DNA of 64,000 nt from DASPKT01 sp035626475 (GTDB taxonomy: Bacteria; Pseudomonadota; Alphaproteobacteria; Azospirillales; Azospirillaceae), in the NCBI GenBank assembly GCA_035626475.1, contig DASPNP010000022.1, positions 1 through 64,000 on the forward strand. The letters run 5' to 3'. Positions 33,360 through 42,786 of the stretch are shown here, in pieces (position 1 is the stretch's first letter; every line of letters begins with the position of its first letter). The notes below the pieces were generated by a model. The model ran no database searches. It was not told the origin of the DNA and saw only the letters and a list, made by a program, of their open reading frames with translations. A program made the position numbers and the translations under genes.

Positions 33360-34460
33360 ATGAGCGACCAGCCCACCACGCCCGCCGCCGCCGGAGAGAG
33401 CCCGACCGGAGACGCCAAGGGCGTCCTGGTGATCATCGGCGGGCACGAGGACCGCAAGGACGAGCGGGTGATCCTGCGCGAGTTCGCCAAGCAGCTGAAG
33501 GGCGACAAGAAGGTCATCCTCTCGACCGTCGCCTCGCACGAGCCGGAGGGCTATTTCGACGAGTACCGCCGCGCCTTCGACGATCTGGGCGTGCGCGACC
33601 TGACCGAGCTCTACATCGAGGAACGGGACGAGGCGAAGGACGAGGACACGCTGCGCGACCTGGAGAAGGCGGACGGCGTCTTCTTCTCCGGCGGCGACCA
33701 GCTGCGCATCCACCAGCAGATCGGCAAGACGCCGGTGGAGAAGCTGGTGCGCGAGATCTTCATGCGCGGCGGCGTGGTGGCCGGCACCTCGGCCGGCGCC
33801 GCCGCCATGGGCGACCTGATGCTGGTGGAGGGCGCCAGCCGCGAGAGCCACCGCATCGGCGACATCAGCTTCAAGCCGGGCCTGGGGCTGCTGCACGGCG
33901 TCCTGGTCGACCAGCACTTCGCCCAGCGCGGCCGCATCGGCCGGCTGCTGGGCGCGGTGGCGCAGCATCCGGAGCTGCTCGGCCTCGGCATCGACGAGGA
34001 CACCGCCATCGTCGTGAAGGGCGACAGCTTCCGCGTGGTCGGCAGCGGCGCCGTCTATGTCGTGGACGGGCTCGGCGTCACCGAGAGCAACGTGAAGAAC
34101 GGCCGCACCGACCAGACCCTCTCCATGTTCGACGTGCGCCTGCACGTGCTGGGGCATGGCGAGAGCTTCGATCTCTCGACCCGCCGGCCCTCCTCGGTGC
34201 CGGACGTGCGCGACAGCCACGAGGCCGAGCTGAAGGCACAGGGGCTGGACCCGGCCGAGGGGACCGCCGCCGCGACCGGCGGGGAGGGGAGCGGCGCCGC
34301 CGCCGAACCGGCGCTGGACAGCACCACCCTGACCGAAGCCGCGAAGGCCCTGACCGAGGCGGCCAAGGCCCTGACCGAAGTCGCCAACGCACCCGTCGGC
34401 AAGACCGAGGCGGAGACCGGCGCCTCCGAGAAGGAAGAGGCCGGAGAGCGGCGGGACTGA
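33360..34460 (+). CDS. cphB: Cyanophycinase with C-terminal repeat extension
   Basis: A serine-type exopeptidase that releases beta-Asp-Arg from cyanophycin. GVLVIIGGHEDRKDERVI opens the domain, FFSGGDQLR follows and the nucleophile Ser144 lies in GTSAGAAAM; the QHFAQRGRIGRL segment is typical of CphB. The catalytic domain ends near residue 290; about 75 more residues form an Ala/Glu-rich tail with three tandem seven-residue units, LTEAAKA LTEAAKA LTEVANA, coded by a 21-bp repeat at 34329-34391. The tail is longer than in standard cyanophycinases. Forms an operon with cphA. Confidence 0.93.
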   Translation: MSDQPTTPAAAGESPTGDAKGVLVIIGGHEDRKDERVILREFAKQLKGDKKVILSTVASHEPEGYFDEYRRAFDDLGVRDLTELYIEERDEAKDEDTLRDLEKADGVFFSGGDQLRIHQQIGKTPVEKLVREIFMRGGVVAGTSAGAAAMGDLMLVEGASRESHRIGDISFKPGLGLLHGVLVDQHFAQRGRIGRLLGAVAQHPELLGLGIDEDTAIVVKGDSFRVVGSGAVYVVDGLGVTESNVKNGRTDQTLSMFDVRLHVLGHGESFDLSTRRPSSVPDVRDSHEAELKAQGLDPAEGTAAATGGEGSGAAAEPALDSTTLTEAAKALTEAAKALTEVANAPVGKTEAETGASEKEEAGERRD

Positions 34461-34474
34461 GGGCTCTTTTCTCG

Positions 34475-34660
34475 TCATCCCCGCGTTTGCGAAGCTGGCG
34501 CGCAGCGCCTAGGCGGGGATCTAGGTAATGAGCGCGCTATTGGTATGAGAACAGGGCGCCAGCGGTGACGTTGGCGCCCTTCCTCATTGGCTCCGGAGCA
34601 AGCGGAATAGCTGGGTTCCCGCATAGGCGCTGCGCGCCAGCTTCGCAAACGCGGGGATGA
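34475..34660. repeat. 37-bp perfect inverted repeat around an internal hairpin
   Basis: Positions 34475-34511 are the exact reverse complement of 34624-34660. The arms start TCATCCCCGCGTTTGCGAAG, the widespread alphaproteobacterial intergenic type. The 112-base centre contains a second hairpin at 34553-34580. It lies between cphB and the HAD gene. Confidence 0.88.
34553..34585 (+). terminator. Possible terminator after cphAB
   Basis: AGGGCGCCA pairs with TGGCGCCCT around a ten-base loop and is followed by TCCTC, a weak T tract. It is nested in the 37-bp inverted repeat and about 90 bases from the cphB stop. Confidence 0.45.
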
Positions 34661-34740
34661 AGGGCTAGGGGAAGCGTACCTTGCCCCTCTCCCCCGCGCC
34701 GCGCTATCACCCCGCCTCCCGCCCGCCGAAGGCGTCCGCC

Positions 34741-35370
34741 TTGTCCTACGACCTCGTCATCTTCGACTTCGACGGCACGCTGGCCGACAGCGCGCGGTGG
34801 TTCGCCGGTGTGCTGAACGGGGTGGCGGCGCGCTATGGCTTCCGGCAGCTCTCGGAAGCCGAGTTCGCCATGCTGCGGGGACGCGACAACCGCGAGATCG
34901 TCCGCTATCTCGGCGTGCCCGGCTGGAAGCTGCCCTTCATCGCCAACCACATGCGTGGGCTGATGACGCGGGACGCGGGGCTGATCCGGCCCTTTCCCGG
35001 CACGCCCGACCTGCTGCGCACCCTGGCCGGGCGGGGTGTGCGCATCGCCGTGGTGACTTCCAACACCGAGGCCAACGTCCGCCGCATCCTGGGATCGGAA
35101 ACCGCCGCGCTGATCGGCCGGTACGCCTGCGGCGTCGGCCTGTTCGGCAAGGCGGCCAAGTTCCGCGCGGTGGTGAAGGCCGAGGCCGTGCCGCCCGCGC
35201 GCGTGCTCTGCATCGGCGACGAGGCGCGGGACATCGAGGCGGCGCGCGACGCGGGCCTGGACTCCGCCGCCGTATCCTGGGGCTACGCGGCGCCCGACCT
35301 GCTGCGGTCGCTCGGGCCGACGCTGTTCTTCGAGCGGATGGAGGAGATCCCGGACGCTATCAGACCCTAG
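34741..35370 (+). CDS. HAD-superfamily hydrolase (phosphoglycolate-phosphatase-like)
   Basis: A soluble phosphatase of about 209 residues. The nucleophile motif FDFDGTLADS, the second motif VVTSNTE and the Lys/Asp motifs (GKAAKF, CIGDEARDIEAARDAG) are intact, with a helical cap at residues about 15-85. No ATG is available: TTG 34741 or the upstream TTG 34681. Its TAG stop shares four bases (CTAG) with the stop codon of the convergent hybrid kinase. Substrate unknown. Confidence 0.82.
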   Translation: MSYDLVIFDFDGTLADSARWFAGVLNGVAARYGFRQLSEAEFAMLRGRDNREIVRYLGVPGWKLPFIANHMRGLMTRDAGLIRPFPGTPDLLRTLAGRGVRIAVVTSNTEANVRRILGSETAALIGRYACGVGLFGKAAKFRAVVKAEAVPPARVLCIGDEARDIEAARDAGLDSAAVSWGYAAPDLLRSLGPTLFFERMEEIPDAIRP

Positions 35371-37172
35371 CCGTTGAAGGGCGAGAGCGGCACCGCCTCC
35401 TGGCGCAGCTTGGTGCCGCCGGTGCGCACCGAGGCCAGCGCCGAGGCCAGCGTGTCCAGCTGGTAGGGCTTGGTCAGCACCGGGAACTCGCCCATGGCGG
35501 CGGCGGCCTCGCTGTAGCCCGTCATCATGAGGACCGGCATGCCCGGCCGCAGGCGCCGCGCCTCGCGGGCGAGGTCGAGGCCGGTCATCTGGCCGGGCAT
35601 GACCATGTCGGTCAGCAACAGGTCGGCCATGCCGCCGCGCGCCAGCAGCGCCGCCGCCTCGTCCGCCGTCTTGGACCAGGTGACGGCGTAGCCCAGATCC
35701 TCCAGCGTGGCAGCCAGCACTGCGCCCACCACCGGATCGTCCTCCACCAGCAGCACCCGGCCGCCCGGCAGATCCTGCGTCACCTCCGCCATCGCCTGGA
35801 CCGCGCCGGGAATGGAAGTCGTGCGCGGCAGGGTCAGGACCACGGCGGTGCCCTTGCCGGGCGCCGTGTCCAGCCGGACGGTGCCGTTCGACTGGTTGGC
35901 GAAGCCGTAGACCTGGCTCAGGCCGAGGCCGGTGCCCTTGCCGACGCCCTTGGTGGTGAAGAAGGGCTCGAACACCCGGTCGGCGACCTCCTTGGTCATG
36001 CCGGTGCCGGTGTCGCGGACGGTGATCTCCACCCGGCCGGCGGCGTGCCCGTCGTCGGCGGGGAAGTTGCGCCCCTCCAGCCGCAGCAGGCCGCCCGTGG
36101 GCATGGCGTCGCGGGCGTTCACCGCCAGGTTCAGGATCGCCAGCTCGAACTGCGTCGGGTCGACCTCGACCGGCCAGAGGCCGGGCTCGAGGTCCAGCTC
36201 CAGCCGGATGTCGGCGCGCAACGCGCGGGCCAGCAGCTCGGACATGCCCAGCAGCCGGTCGCGCACGTCGACGGCTTCCGGCCGCAGCGCCTGGCGCCGG
36301 GCGAAGGCCAACAGCTGCTGCGTCAGCTTGGCGCCGCGGTCCACCGCCTGCTGTCCGGCGTCGAACAGCGGCGCCAGCGACGGGTCGCCGGTCCGGCGGC
36401 GCAGCATGGACAGGCAGCTGGTCAGCGCCTGCAGCAGATTGTTGAAATCGTGGGCGACGCCGCCGGTCAGCTGGCCGATCGCCTCCATCTTCTGGCTCTG
36501 GCGCAGCGCCTCCTCGGCCCGGGCGCGCTCCGCCATCTCCACCTGCAGGTGGCGGTTGGCGGCCGCCAGCTCGTCGGCGCGCTCGGCCAGCTGCGCGTTG
36601 GCCCGGGCCAGCGCCGCCTGCGCCGCGCCCAGCACCGCCACCAGCAGCGCCGCCATCATGACCAGCAGCGCCGTGCCGCCATAGCGGGTCAGGCGCGCGC
36701 CCAGCGGTTCCATGATGGTGCGCACATAGACGAAGCCCAGGGGCGTGCGCCCCTCCACCACGGGCACCACCAGCACCAGCCGGTCGTCTTCGCGCACCGC
36801 CTCGCCGGGGGGCGGGGCCCGCTCCGGCAGCACCTGCTCCGGCAGGGCGTAGCTGGCGACCAGCGGTCCCTCGGCGGCATAGACGCCCGCCGCCAGGATC
36901 TCCGGATTGGCGCGCAGGGCGTTCAGATACTCCCGGATCGCCGGCTCGTCGTCGAAGGCCAGCGCCGCCGTCACCCCCGCCGCCAGGATGCGGGCCTGGG
37001 TGTCCAGCTCCCGGATCTTCTGCCCGGTATAGAGCCGCTCGTTCACCACGCCGATGCCGATGCTGGCCAGCAGCAGCAGCACCGCGCCGATGATCGCCAC
37101 CGCCGACACCATGCCCTGCACGCGCGGCAGGCGGAAACCGGTGGGCTCCTCGACGGGAGGGCGGTCCGGCAT
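35367..37172 (-). CDS. Hybrid sensor histidine kinase with receiver domain
   Basis: A membrane kinase of 601 residues. Two membrane segments (about 22-42 and 166-186) enclose a periplasmic sensor of the CHASE8 type (RELDTQARILAAGVTAALAFDD). A coiled HAMP-like linker leads to the histidine phosphorylation site His241 in GGVAHDFNNLLQ, the ATPase (NLAVNARDAMP, VRDTGTGM, GKGTGLGLSQV), and a C-terminal receiver with LLLTDMVMPG. Last gene of a TonB receptor-YfiR-kinase cassette; it starts three bases after yfiR. No separate response regulator is adjacent. Confidence 0.92.
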   Translation of the reverse strand: MPDRPPVEEPTGFRLPRVQGMVSAVAIIGAVLLLLASIGIGVVNERLYTGQKIRELDTQARILAAGVTAALAFDDEPAIREYLNALRANPEILAAGVYAAEGPLVASYALPEQVLPERAPPPGEAVREDDRLVLVVPVVEGRTPLGFVYVRTIMEPLGARLTRYGGTALLVMMAALLVAVLGAAQAALARANAQLAERADELAAANRHLQVEMAERARAEEALRQSQKMEAIGQLTGGVAHDFNNLLQALTSCLSMLRRRTGDPSLAPLFDAGQQAVDRGAKLTQQLLAFARRQALRPEAVDVRDRLLGMSELLARALRADIRLELDLEPGLWPVEVDPTQFELAILNLAVNARDAMPTGGLLRLEGRNFPADDGHAAGRVEITVRDTGTGMTKEVADRVFEPFFTTKGVGKGTGLGLSQVYGFANQSNGTVRLDTAPGKGTAVVLTLPRTTSIPGAVQAMAEVTQDLPGGRVLLVEDDPVVGAVLAATLEDLGYAVTWSKTADEAAALLARGGMADLLLTDMVMPGQMTGLDLAREARRLRPGMPVLMMTGYSEAAAAMGEFPVLTKPYQLDTLASALASVRTGGTKLRQEAVPLSPFNG

Positions 37173-37175
37173 GGG

Positions 37176-37718
37176 CTAGCCCCCCTGCCGGACGGCGACG
37201 GCCAGCCCCAACAGCTTGGAGCTGAGCGCCACCTGGTTGCGCGCGGCGGCCCGGGCATCGACCTCGAACCGCACGCGATTGTCGCGGATGACGAAATGGA
37301 TGATGCCCTGCACCGGCCCGCCCGACCCGTCGGTCACGGTCAGGACCGGCTCGCCGTCGGCGGCGCGCAGGATGTCGGCCACCGGCTGGCGCGCCGAACC
37401 GGCGGCGAACAGCACATGGCAGGGCAGGGGGCGCGTGACCCGCTCCAGCCGGATCAGCTCGATCGGGCGGCCGCCGGCCAGCTGGCCGGCGACGGCCTGG
37501 TCCAGCACCGCGCCGAACGGGTCCTCGCCGGCGATGCAGACCTTGACCGGCGCCGAGGCGTCGGGAAAGGCGGGCGGCGGCCATTCGACGAAGGGCACGA
37601 ACTTGTAGAGATACGTCGCCTTGACCGCGGCCTCGAGGTTGCCCTGCTGCGCGCCGGCGGGCCCGGCCTGGGCCAGGATCACCGTCGCGAGGACCGCCGC
37701 CGCCGGCCACCGGGCCAT
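37176..37718 (-). CDS. YfiR family periplasmic protein (DUF4154)
   Basis: A 180-residue exported protein: signal peptide (WPAAAVLATVILAQAGPAGA), then the YfiR pattern AAVKATYLYKFVPFVEWP, VCIAGEDPFG, and the conserved C-terminal GIIHFVIRDNRVRFEVDARAA. YfiR in Pseudomonas binds and inhibits the cyclase YfiN from the periplasm. Here it lies between a TonB-dependent receptor and a CHASE8-type kinase, an arrangement in which it would transmit to the kinase. ATG 37718 lies two bases before the receptor's stop. Confidence 0.88.
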   Translation of the reverse strand: MARWPAAAVLATVILAQAGPAGAQQGNLEAAVKATYLYKFVPFVEWPPPAFPDASAPVKVCIAGEDPFGAVLDQAVAGQLAGGRPIELIRLERVTRPLPCHVLFAAGSARQPVADILRAADGEPVLTVTDGSGGPVQGIIHFVIRDNRVRFEVDARAAARNQVALSSKLLGLAVAVRQGG

Positions 37719-37719
37719 C

Positions 37720-39663
37720 TCAGAAGCTCCAGCGGGCGTCGAGCGAGACGCTGCGTCCATATTCGCGCCGCGACGGCGGGGCGCCGGTCTCCGAATGCCG
37801 CTTGTCCGTCAGGTTGCGGCCGTTCAGCGCCAGCTCGGCGGCATCGCTCAACCGCCAGGCCAGCCGCGCGTCCACGGCGATGTAGCTGGCGACCTCGCGC
37901 GGCAGCTCGTCCACCGCCCGCGCCTGAACGTCCAGGCTCACCGACTCGGTGAGGTCGGCGCGCGAGCGCAGGAAGAACTGCCAGTTCGGGTCGTTGCCGA
38001 GGGACCCGCGCGCCGCGCGGTCGACGAAGCCGTTCGTCGGCTCGAAACTCTTGCCGATCAGGTTGGTGCCGGCCCCCAGCCGCCAGCCGCGCCGCACCAG
38101 CCACTCGGCCGAGGCCTCCAGACCGTAGGTGTGGCCCTTCAGCCCGTTGCGGAAGCCCAGCGGGATCGGCGCGGCCGTCAGCGGCGAGGTGGTCCGCAGC
38201 CCGTCATAGAGGTTGAAGTAGGTCGAGACAGACAGGGTCACATCGGCGCGCGGCTGGCCGCGGTAGCCGGCCTCGAACGCCACCAGCTTCTCGGAATCGA
38301 AGCCGCCCGGCAGCAGCACGCCCGGGAAGGTCAGCTCCCGCTCGATGCGCGACGGCGTGCGCACGGCGCGTGACACGGCGGCCCACAGCAGGGTCTCCGG
38401 CGCGGCCTTCCAGGCGAGGCGGGCGTTGGGCATCCACTCGATGCCGGTGAAGCTGCTGCGCTCCAGCTTCAGCCCCAGCGTCAGGCGCAGCGTGTCGGCC
38501 AGCGCCACCTCGTCCTGGATGAAGACGTTGCTGAGATGCAGCGTGCGGTCGCGCTGCGCCAGCTGGAATCCGCCCAGGATGTTGAAATAGTCGTCCTGGA
38601 TGATCCGGTGCCCGGCGCCCCAGACCAGCTCGTGCCCTTCCCAGGGCGAGAAGGCGTGCTGCGCCTGGACGTCGTAGGTGTCGACCTTCTCGTCGCCGGT
38701 GATGTTGTAGCGGTCGACATGGTCGTAATAGGCCTGCAGCTCGACCGAGCCATTGTCCAGCGAGCGGGTCCAGCGGCCCAGCGCGTTGGCGCCCCACAGC
38801 TCGAAGTCGATGGTGCTGGTCGGGCTGGAATTCACCTCGGACCGGCTGTCATAGGCGTCGCCCTGCAGCGTGACGCGGTCGCGCCCGCTCTCCCAGTCGA
38901 CGCGCGCGCCGCCCTGCAGCCCGTGCCACTCGTCGCTGGGCTCGAACCCGACGGTGAAGCCCGGGCGGTCGCGCTCGAAGCCCATGGCGTAGATTCGGTA
39001 GGCGCCGTTGCCGCCCAGCTCCCCGCCATGGCGGACGGAGGCACGGCGCTCCTCGGTGCCCAGCTGCAGGCTGGCGACGTTGCCGACCGTGTCGCGGGCG
39101 TTCTTGGTCAGCACGTTGACCACGCCGTTCACGGCGTTGGCCCCCCACAGCGTGCCGCCGGGCCCGCTGACCACCTCGATCCGCTCGAGATCCTCCAGCA
39201 TCACGTCCTGGGTGTCCCAGAAGACGCCGGAATGCATGGGCGAATAGACGCTGCGCCCGTCGATCAGGACCAGCAGCTTGTTGGCCGTCTCGTAGCCGTT
39301 GAAGCCGCGCGCGGTGATGGCATAGCCCAGCGTGTCGTAGCGGCCGACATGCAGGTTGGGGGCGAGGCGCAGCGCCTCCGGCAACCGGCCCGGGCCGGCG
39401 CTCAGTATGTCCTCGCCGCTCAGCACGTGAACGGCGGCCGGGGCGTCCGACAGGGACTGCTTGCGCTTGGCGACGGAGGTGACCTCCAGGTCGCCCAGCT
39501 CCTCCAGCGACAGCCGGCCGAGATCGGCGACCGATACGTCCCGCTCCACTACCGCCGCGGCCTGCGGCGCCCAGGCGCCGGCCAGCATCAGCGCGGCGCC
39601 GGCCAGCAACCGGCGGACCAGCGGCGTCGATTTGGGGGCGGCGGGCTTCGGATCGACCGTCAT
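37720..39663 (-). CDS. TonB-dependent outer-membrane receptor
   Basis: A 647-residue receptor with signal segment (LLAGAALMLAGAWAPQAAA), the plug domain (SVAKRKQSLSDAPAAVHVLS, ARGFNGYETANKLLVLIDG, IEVVSGPGGTLWGANAVNG) and a 22-strand barrel ending with Trp-Ser-Phe, the usual outer-membrane terminal aromatic. A TonB-box-like segment may lie in SLEELGDLEVTSV. Substrate unknown. ATG 39663 was chosen because it opens a charged leader before the signal; upstream in-frame starts extend into the gap. First gene of the cassette with yfiR and the hybrid kinase. Confidence 0.92.
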   Translation of the reverse strand: MTVDPKPAAPKSTPLVRRLLAGAALMLAGAWAPQAAAVVERDVSVADLGRLSLEELGDLEVTSVAKRKQSLSDAPAAVHVLSGEDILSAGPGRLPEALRLAPNLHVGRYDTLGYAITARGFNGYETANKLLVLIDGRSVYSPMHSGVFWDTQDVMLEDLERIEVVSGPGGTLWGANAVNGVVNVLTKNARDTVGNVASLQLGTEERRASVRHGGELGGNGAYRIYAMGFERDRPGFTVGFEPSDEWHGLQGGARVDWESGRDRVTLQGDAYDSRSEVNSSPTSTIDFELWGANALGRWTRSLDNGSVELQAYYDHVDRYNITGDEKVDTYDVQAQHAFSPWEGHELVWGAGHRIIQDDYFNILGGFQLAQRDRTLHLSNVFIQDEVALADTLRLTLGLKLERSSFTGIEWMPNARLAWKAAPETLLWAAVSRAVRTPSRIERELTFPGVLLPGGFDSEKLVAFEAGYRGQPRADVTLSVSTYFNLYDGLRTTSPLTAAPIPLGFRNGLKGHTYGLEASAEWLVRRGWRLGAGTNLIGKSFEPTNGFVDRAARGSLGNDPNWQFFLRSRADLTESVSLDVQARAVDELPREVASYIAVDARLAWRLSDAAELALNGRNLTDKRHSETGAPPSRREYGRSVSLDARWSF

Positions 39664-39794
39664 GGGAATGAGGATACCGGGCAGTAGCAAAGGTGTAATT
39701 CCTAGCCCCCCGGTCACTGCCGACGCATCCAAGCAAAGGGTCGGACGGACTAGGCCTTCCTGCCTATGCCTACCGCTTTGTTGACCCCGCTCCA

Positions 39795-42632
39795 TCACGC
39801 GGGGAGGCGCAACGACTCGCGCGCCGCCAGGGCACCGAGGGACGCGGCGAGGTCCGCGGGCGAGTAGGGCTTGCGCATCAGGGGCCGGCCGGCCCAGCGG
39901 CCGCCGGGATCGACCGCGCCGTAGCCCGTGGCGAAGAGGAAGGGCACGCCCCGGCTCTCCAGCAGCTCCGCCACCGGCAGGGCGCTCTCGCCGCGCAGGT
40001 TGAGGTCGAGCACGGCATAGTCGAGGATCTCCATCCGGGCGAGGCGCAGCGCGTCCTCCAGCGTGCGGGCGCCGACCACCTCGCAGCCCATCGCCTCCAG
40101 CTCCCCCTCCAGCACCAGCGCCACCAGCGCGTCGTCCTCCACCGCCAGCACGCGGGCGCCGGCAAGACCCCGAGGCGGTTCGGCCGGGGCGGGGTTCGCC
40201 TCGGGCAGGAACTCGAAGCCGTCATCATCCGACCCGCCGACCTGCGATGCCGGCAGCGCCAGGCGGCAGAGCAGCCCTTCCGGCCGCCAGTCGCGCGACA
40301 GCTGCCCGCCGAGCTGGCCGGCGCTGGCCTCCATGACGGTGGTGCCGAAGCCGCGCCGCGCCGGGCCCCGGGCCGCCAACGGCGAGACCGGCGGGCCGCC
40401 GCTCTCGCGCCAGGTCAGGACCAGCCCGCCGTCCGGCACCGACCGCCACGTCACCTCCACCCGCCCTTCCGGCACGGAGAGGGCGCCGTGCTTGGCGGAG
40501 TTGGTCGCCAGCTCGTGCAGGATCATGGACAGCGGCTGGGCGGCGTCCGGCACCAGCGTCACCGCCGGCCCGTCCAGGCGGACGCGGGTACCCTCGCGGC
40601 ACTCCGCCTGGCCGTCGCCGTGCGGCTCCAGCTCCTGCGCGACGATGTCCCGCAGCCGGGCGCCGCCCCAGCGGTTGGCCGCCAGCAGAGCGTGCGCCCG
40701 GGCCAGCGCCCCGATGCGGCCCTCCACCGAGGCGACGAAGCCCTCGCGGTTGTCGGCGCGGGTCAGTCGGATCAGCGACTGCACGACCGCCAGCGCGTTC
40801 TTGGCGCGGTGGTCGACCTCGCGGATCAGCAGGGCGCGGGCGGCCTCGGCCCGCCGCAGCGCGTCGATGTCGGTGCAGGTGCCGACCCAGCGCTCGGCCT
40901 GCCCGTCGGGCCCGGAGACGGTGACCGCGCGCACCAGGAACCAGCGGTAGCTGCCGTCGCGGGCCCGCAGGCGGAATTCCGTCTCGTAGGGCTGCCCGCC
41001 GGCCAGCGCCAGCCGCCAGATGCCGCGCGCCCGCTCGGAATCCTCGGGGTGGATGTGGTCCAGCCAGGAGGTCGGGGCCGCGCCGCCCTCGACCTGGCCG
41101 GAATATTCGTACCAGCGCGGGCTCTGATACTCGACCCAGCCGTCGGGCCGGGCCGTCCAGGCGAAGTTCGGCAGGGCCTCGACCAGCCCGCGGAAGCGCG
41201 CCTCGCCCAGGCGCAGCGCGTCCTCGGCCCGGCGCCGGTCAGTGACGTCGTAGCAGACGCCGGCCAGCCGCACCGGCCGCCCCTCCTCGAACAATGCCCG
41301 GCCGCGCGTCGCCAGCCAGACGGGACCGCCGTCCGCCGCCGGGGCCGCGCGCCGGAACTCCACGACGAACAGCCCCTCGCTCCCCACGGCCAGGGCGGCC
41401 CTGTGCGCCTCCTGGACGGCCGCCCGGTCCTCCGGATGCACGGCCTCCAGGAAGCTGTCCAGCGAGGCCGGGGCGTCCGGCGCCATGCCGAACAGGGCGC
41501 GCGCCTCCGGCGACCAGTGCCGCTCGCCCGTGACCAGGTCGGCTTCCCAGGCGCCCAGCCGCGCCCCCTCGATCGCCAGGCGCAGCCGTTCCTCGCTCCG
41601 GCGCAGCGCGGCGTCCGCCCGCTCCAGCGCGGCCAGATGCTCCTCGGCGGCGGCGAGCCGCTCCGCCGAGCGGGTACGCCGCCGCAGCACGCCCACCAGC
41701 CCGCCGGCGCTGGCCGACGCGATCAGGGCCAGGGTCGCCGCCCAGGCGGCGTCGGCCCGCCAGGGCTCCAGCGCCGCGTCCAGGTCGGTGCCGTAGATCA
41801 CGTAGAGCGGATACTGGCCGACCTTCTCATAGGCATAGGCGCGCCGGACGCCGTCCACCACCGACACCGTCTCGTAGGCGCCGCGCTCGGGCGCCGCGGC
41901 GATGCTGCGCATCAGCGCCGTGCCCGGTCCCACCTTGCGGGCGGCCTCCTCGTCCCGGGGATAGCGCACCACGGCGGTGCCGTCGACGTGGCGCAGCACG
42001 ACGGCGTCGCGCGGATTGACCGCCGTGGCGGCGAACAGCCGCTCGAACTCGTCGATCCGCATGGAGATGCCGACCACCCCGTCGAACCGGCCGTCACGCC
42101 GCAGCGCCCGGCCCAGGGTGAAGACCTCCACCCCGGTGACGCGGCCGATATGCGGGGTCGACAGCGCCTCGTCGGCGCCGCGGGCCAGCTCCTGGAAATA
42201 GGTGAGGTCGCCGATGAAGGCGGAGGGCGCCGGGAAGCTCCGGCCGACGATCCGCACGCGCCCGTCCCCGTCCGCGGCGAAGGCCGAGTTGGTCCCCTGT
42301 ACCGAGGCCACAAGCTCCGCCATGCGGCGGTGGAGCGCCTCGTCCGCCTGCACATCGTCCCAGGCGCGCCCCTCGATCCGGGCCTCCAGCTCGCCGACGA
42401 CGACGCGCTGCATCTCGATGGTCTTCAGCGCGTGCTCGCGCAGCAGCATGGCGTTGGCGGCCGCCGCGTCCCGTCCGGCCTGAAGCTGGTCCTCGCGGGA
42501 GTTCAGCACCAGGATGCCGCAGACCACCAGCGGCGCCACGGCGACCGCCAGCACTCCCAGGCGGCCGGCGATGCGGGCGGCCAGGGTCGGCGGGGTCCGA
42601 AGGGCTGTCGGATCGGCCAGGGGATCGGTCAC
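39795..42632 (-). CDS. HWE-type multi-PAS sensor kinase with receiver domain
   Basis: A kinase of 945 residues. A membrane segment (about 25-45) and a second near 300 enclose a dCache-like sensor (VRIVGRSFPAPSAFIGDLTY, GVVGISMRIDEFERLFA). Two PAS domains with PAC ends follow (about 355-480 and 485-605). The HWE histidine site is REVDHRAKNALAVVQS, and the ATPase carries HELATNSAKHGALS. A C-terminal receiver has DYAVLDLNLRG. HWE kinases commonly signal to single-domain or PhyR-type regulators; none is adjacent. GTG 42632 is the start. Divergent from the TauE/SafE gene. Confidence 0.92.
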   Translation of the reverse strand: MTDPLADPTALRTPPTLAARIAGRLGVLAVAVAPLVVCGILVLNSREDQLQAGRDAAAANAMLLREHALKTIEMQRVVVGELEARIEGRAWDDVQADEALHRRMAELVASVQGTNSAFAADGDGRVRIVGRSFPAPSAFIGDLTYFQELARGADEALSTPHIGRVTGVEVFTLGRALRRDGRFDGVVGISMRIDEFERLFAATAVNPRDAVVLRHVDGTAVVRYPRDEEAARKVGPGTALMRSIAAAPERGAYETVSVVDGVRRAYAYEKVGQYPLYVIYGTDLDAALEPWRADAAWAATLALIASASAGGLVGVLRRRTRSAERLAAAEEHLAALERADAALRRSEERLRLAIEGARLGAWEADLVTGERHWSPEARALFGMAPDAPASLDSFLEAVHPEDRAAVQEAHRAALAVGSEGLFVVEFRRAAPAADGGPVWLATRGRALFEEGRPVRLAGVCYDVTDRRRAEDALRLGEARFRGLVEALPNFAWTARPDGWVEYQSPRWYEYSGQVEGGAAPTSWLDHIHPEDSERARGIWRLALAGGQPYETEFRLRARDGSYRWFLVRAVTVSGPDGQAERWVGTCTDIDALRRAEAARALLIREVDHRAKNALAVVQSLIRLTRADNREGFVASVEGRIGALARAHALLAANRWGGARLRDIVAQELEPHGDGQAECREGTRVRLDGPAVTLVPDAAQPLSMILHELATNSAKHGALSVPEGRVEVTWRSVPDGGLVLTWRESGGPPVSPLAARGPARRGFGTTVMEASAGQLGGQLSRDWRPEGLLCRLALPASQVGGSDDDGFEFLPEANPAPAEPPRGLAGARVLAVEDDALVALVLEGELEAMGCEVVGARTLEDALRLARMEILDYAVLDLNLRGESALPVAELLESRGVPFLFATGYGAVDPGGRWAGRPLMRKPYSPADLAASLGALAARESLRLPA

Positions 42633-42786
42633 GGCTGCGGCGGGGTCGTCAGGCGGGGCTGCAGGGTTTGATACCCCGCCCCTCGCCGGCTGGGCACCCT
42701 TGCCTTCCGGCTAGGCCGGGCGGACCAGCGCGCCACGGGCGCAAGGAGGGTCGCCAAGACGCGCGTCGGCGGGCACTCTGGCGGCC

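Noticed and set aside
34797..37952. A 1051-residue rightward frame antisense to the hybrid kinase and YfiR genes
   Set aside because: Very Arg/Ala/Gln-rich and without motifs, while the opposite strand codes a complete kinase with known motifs.
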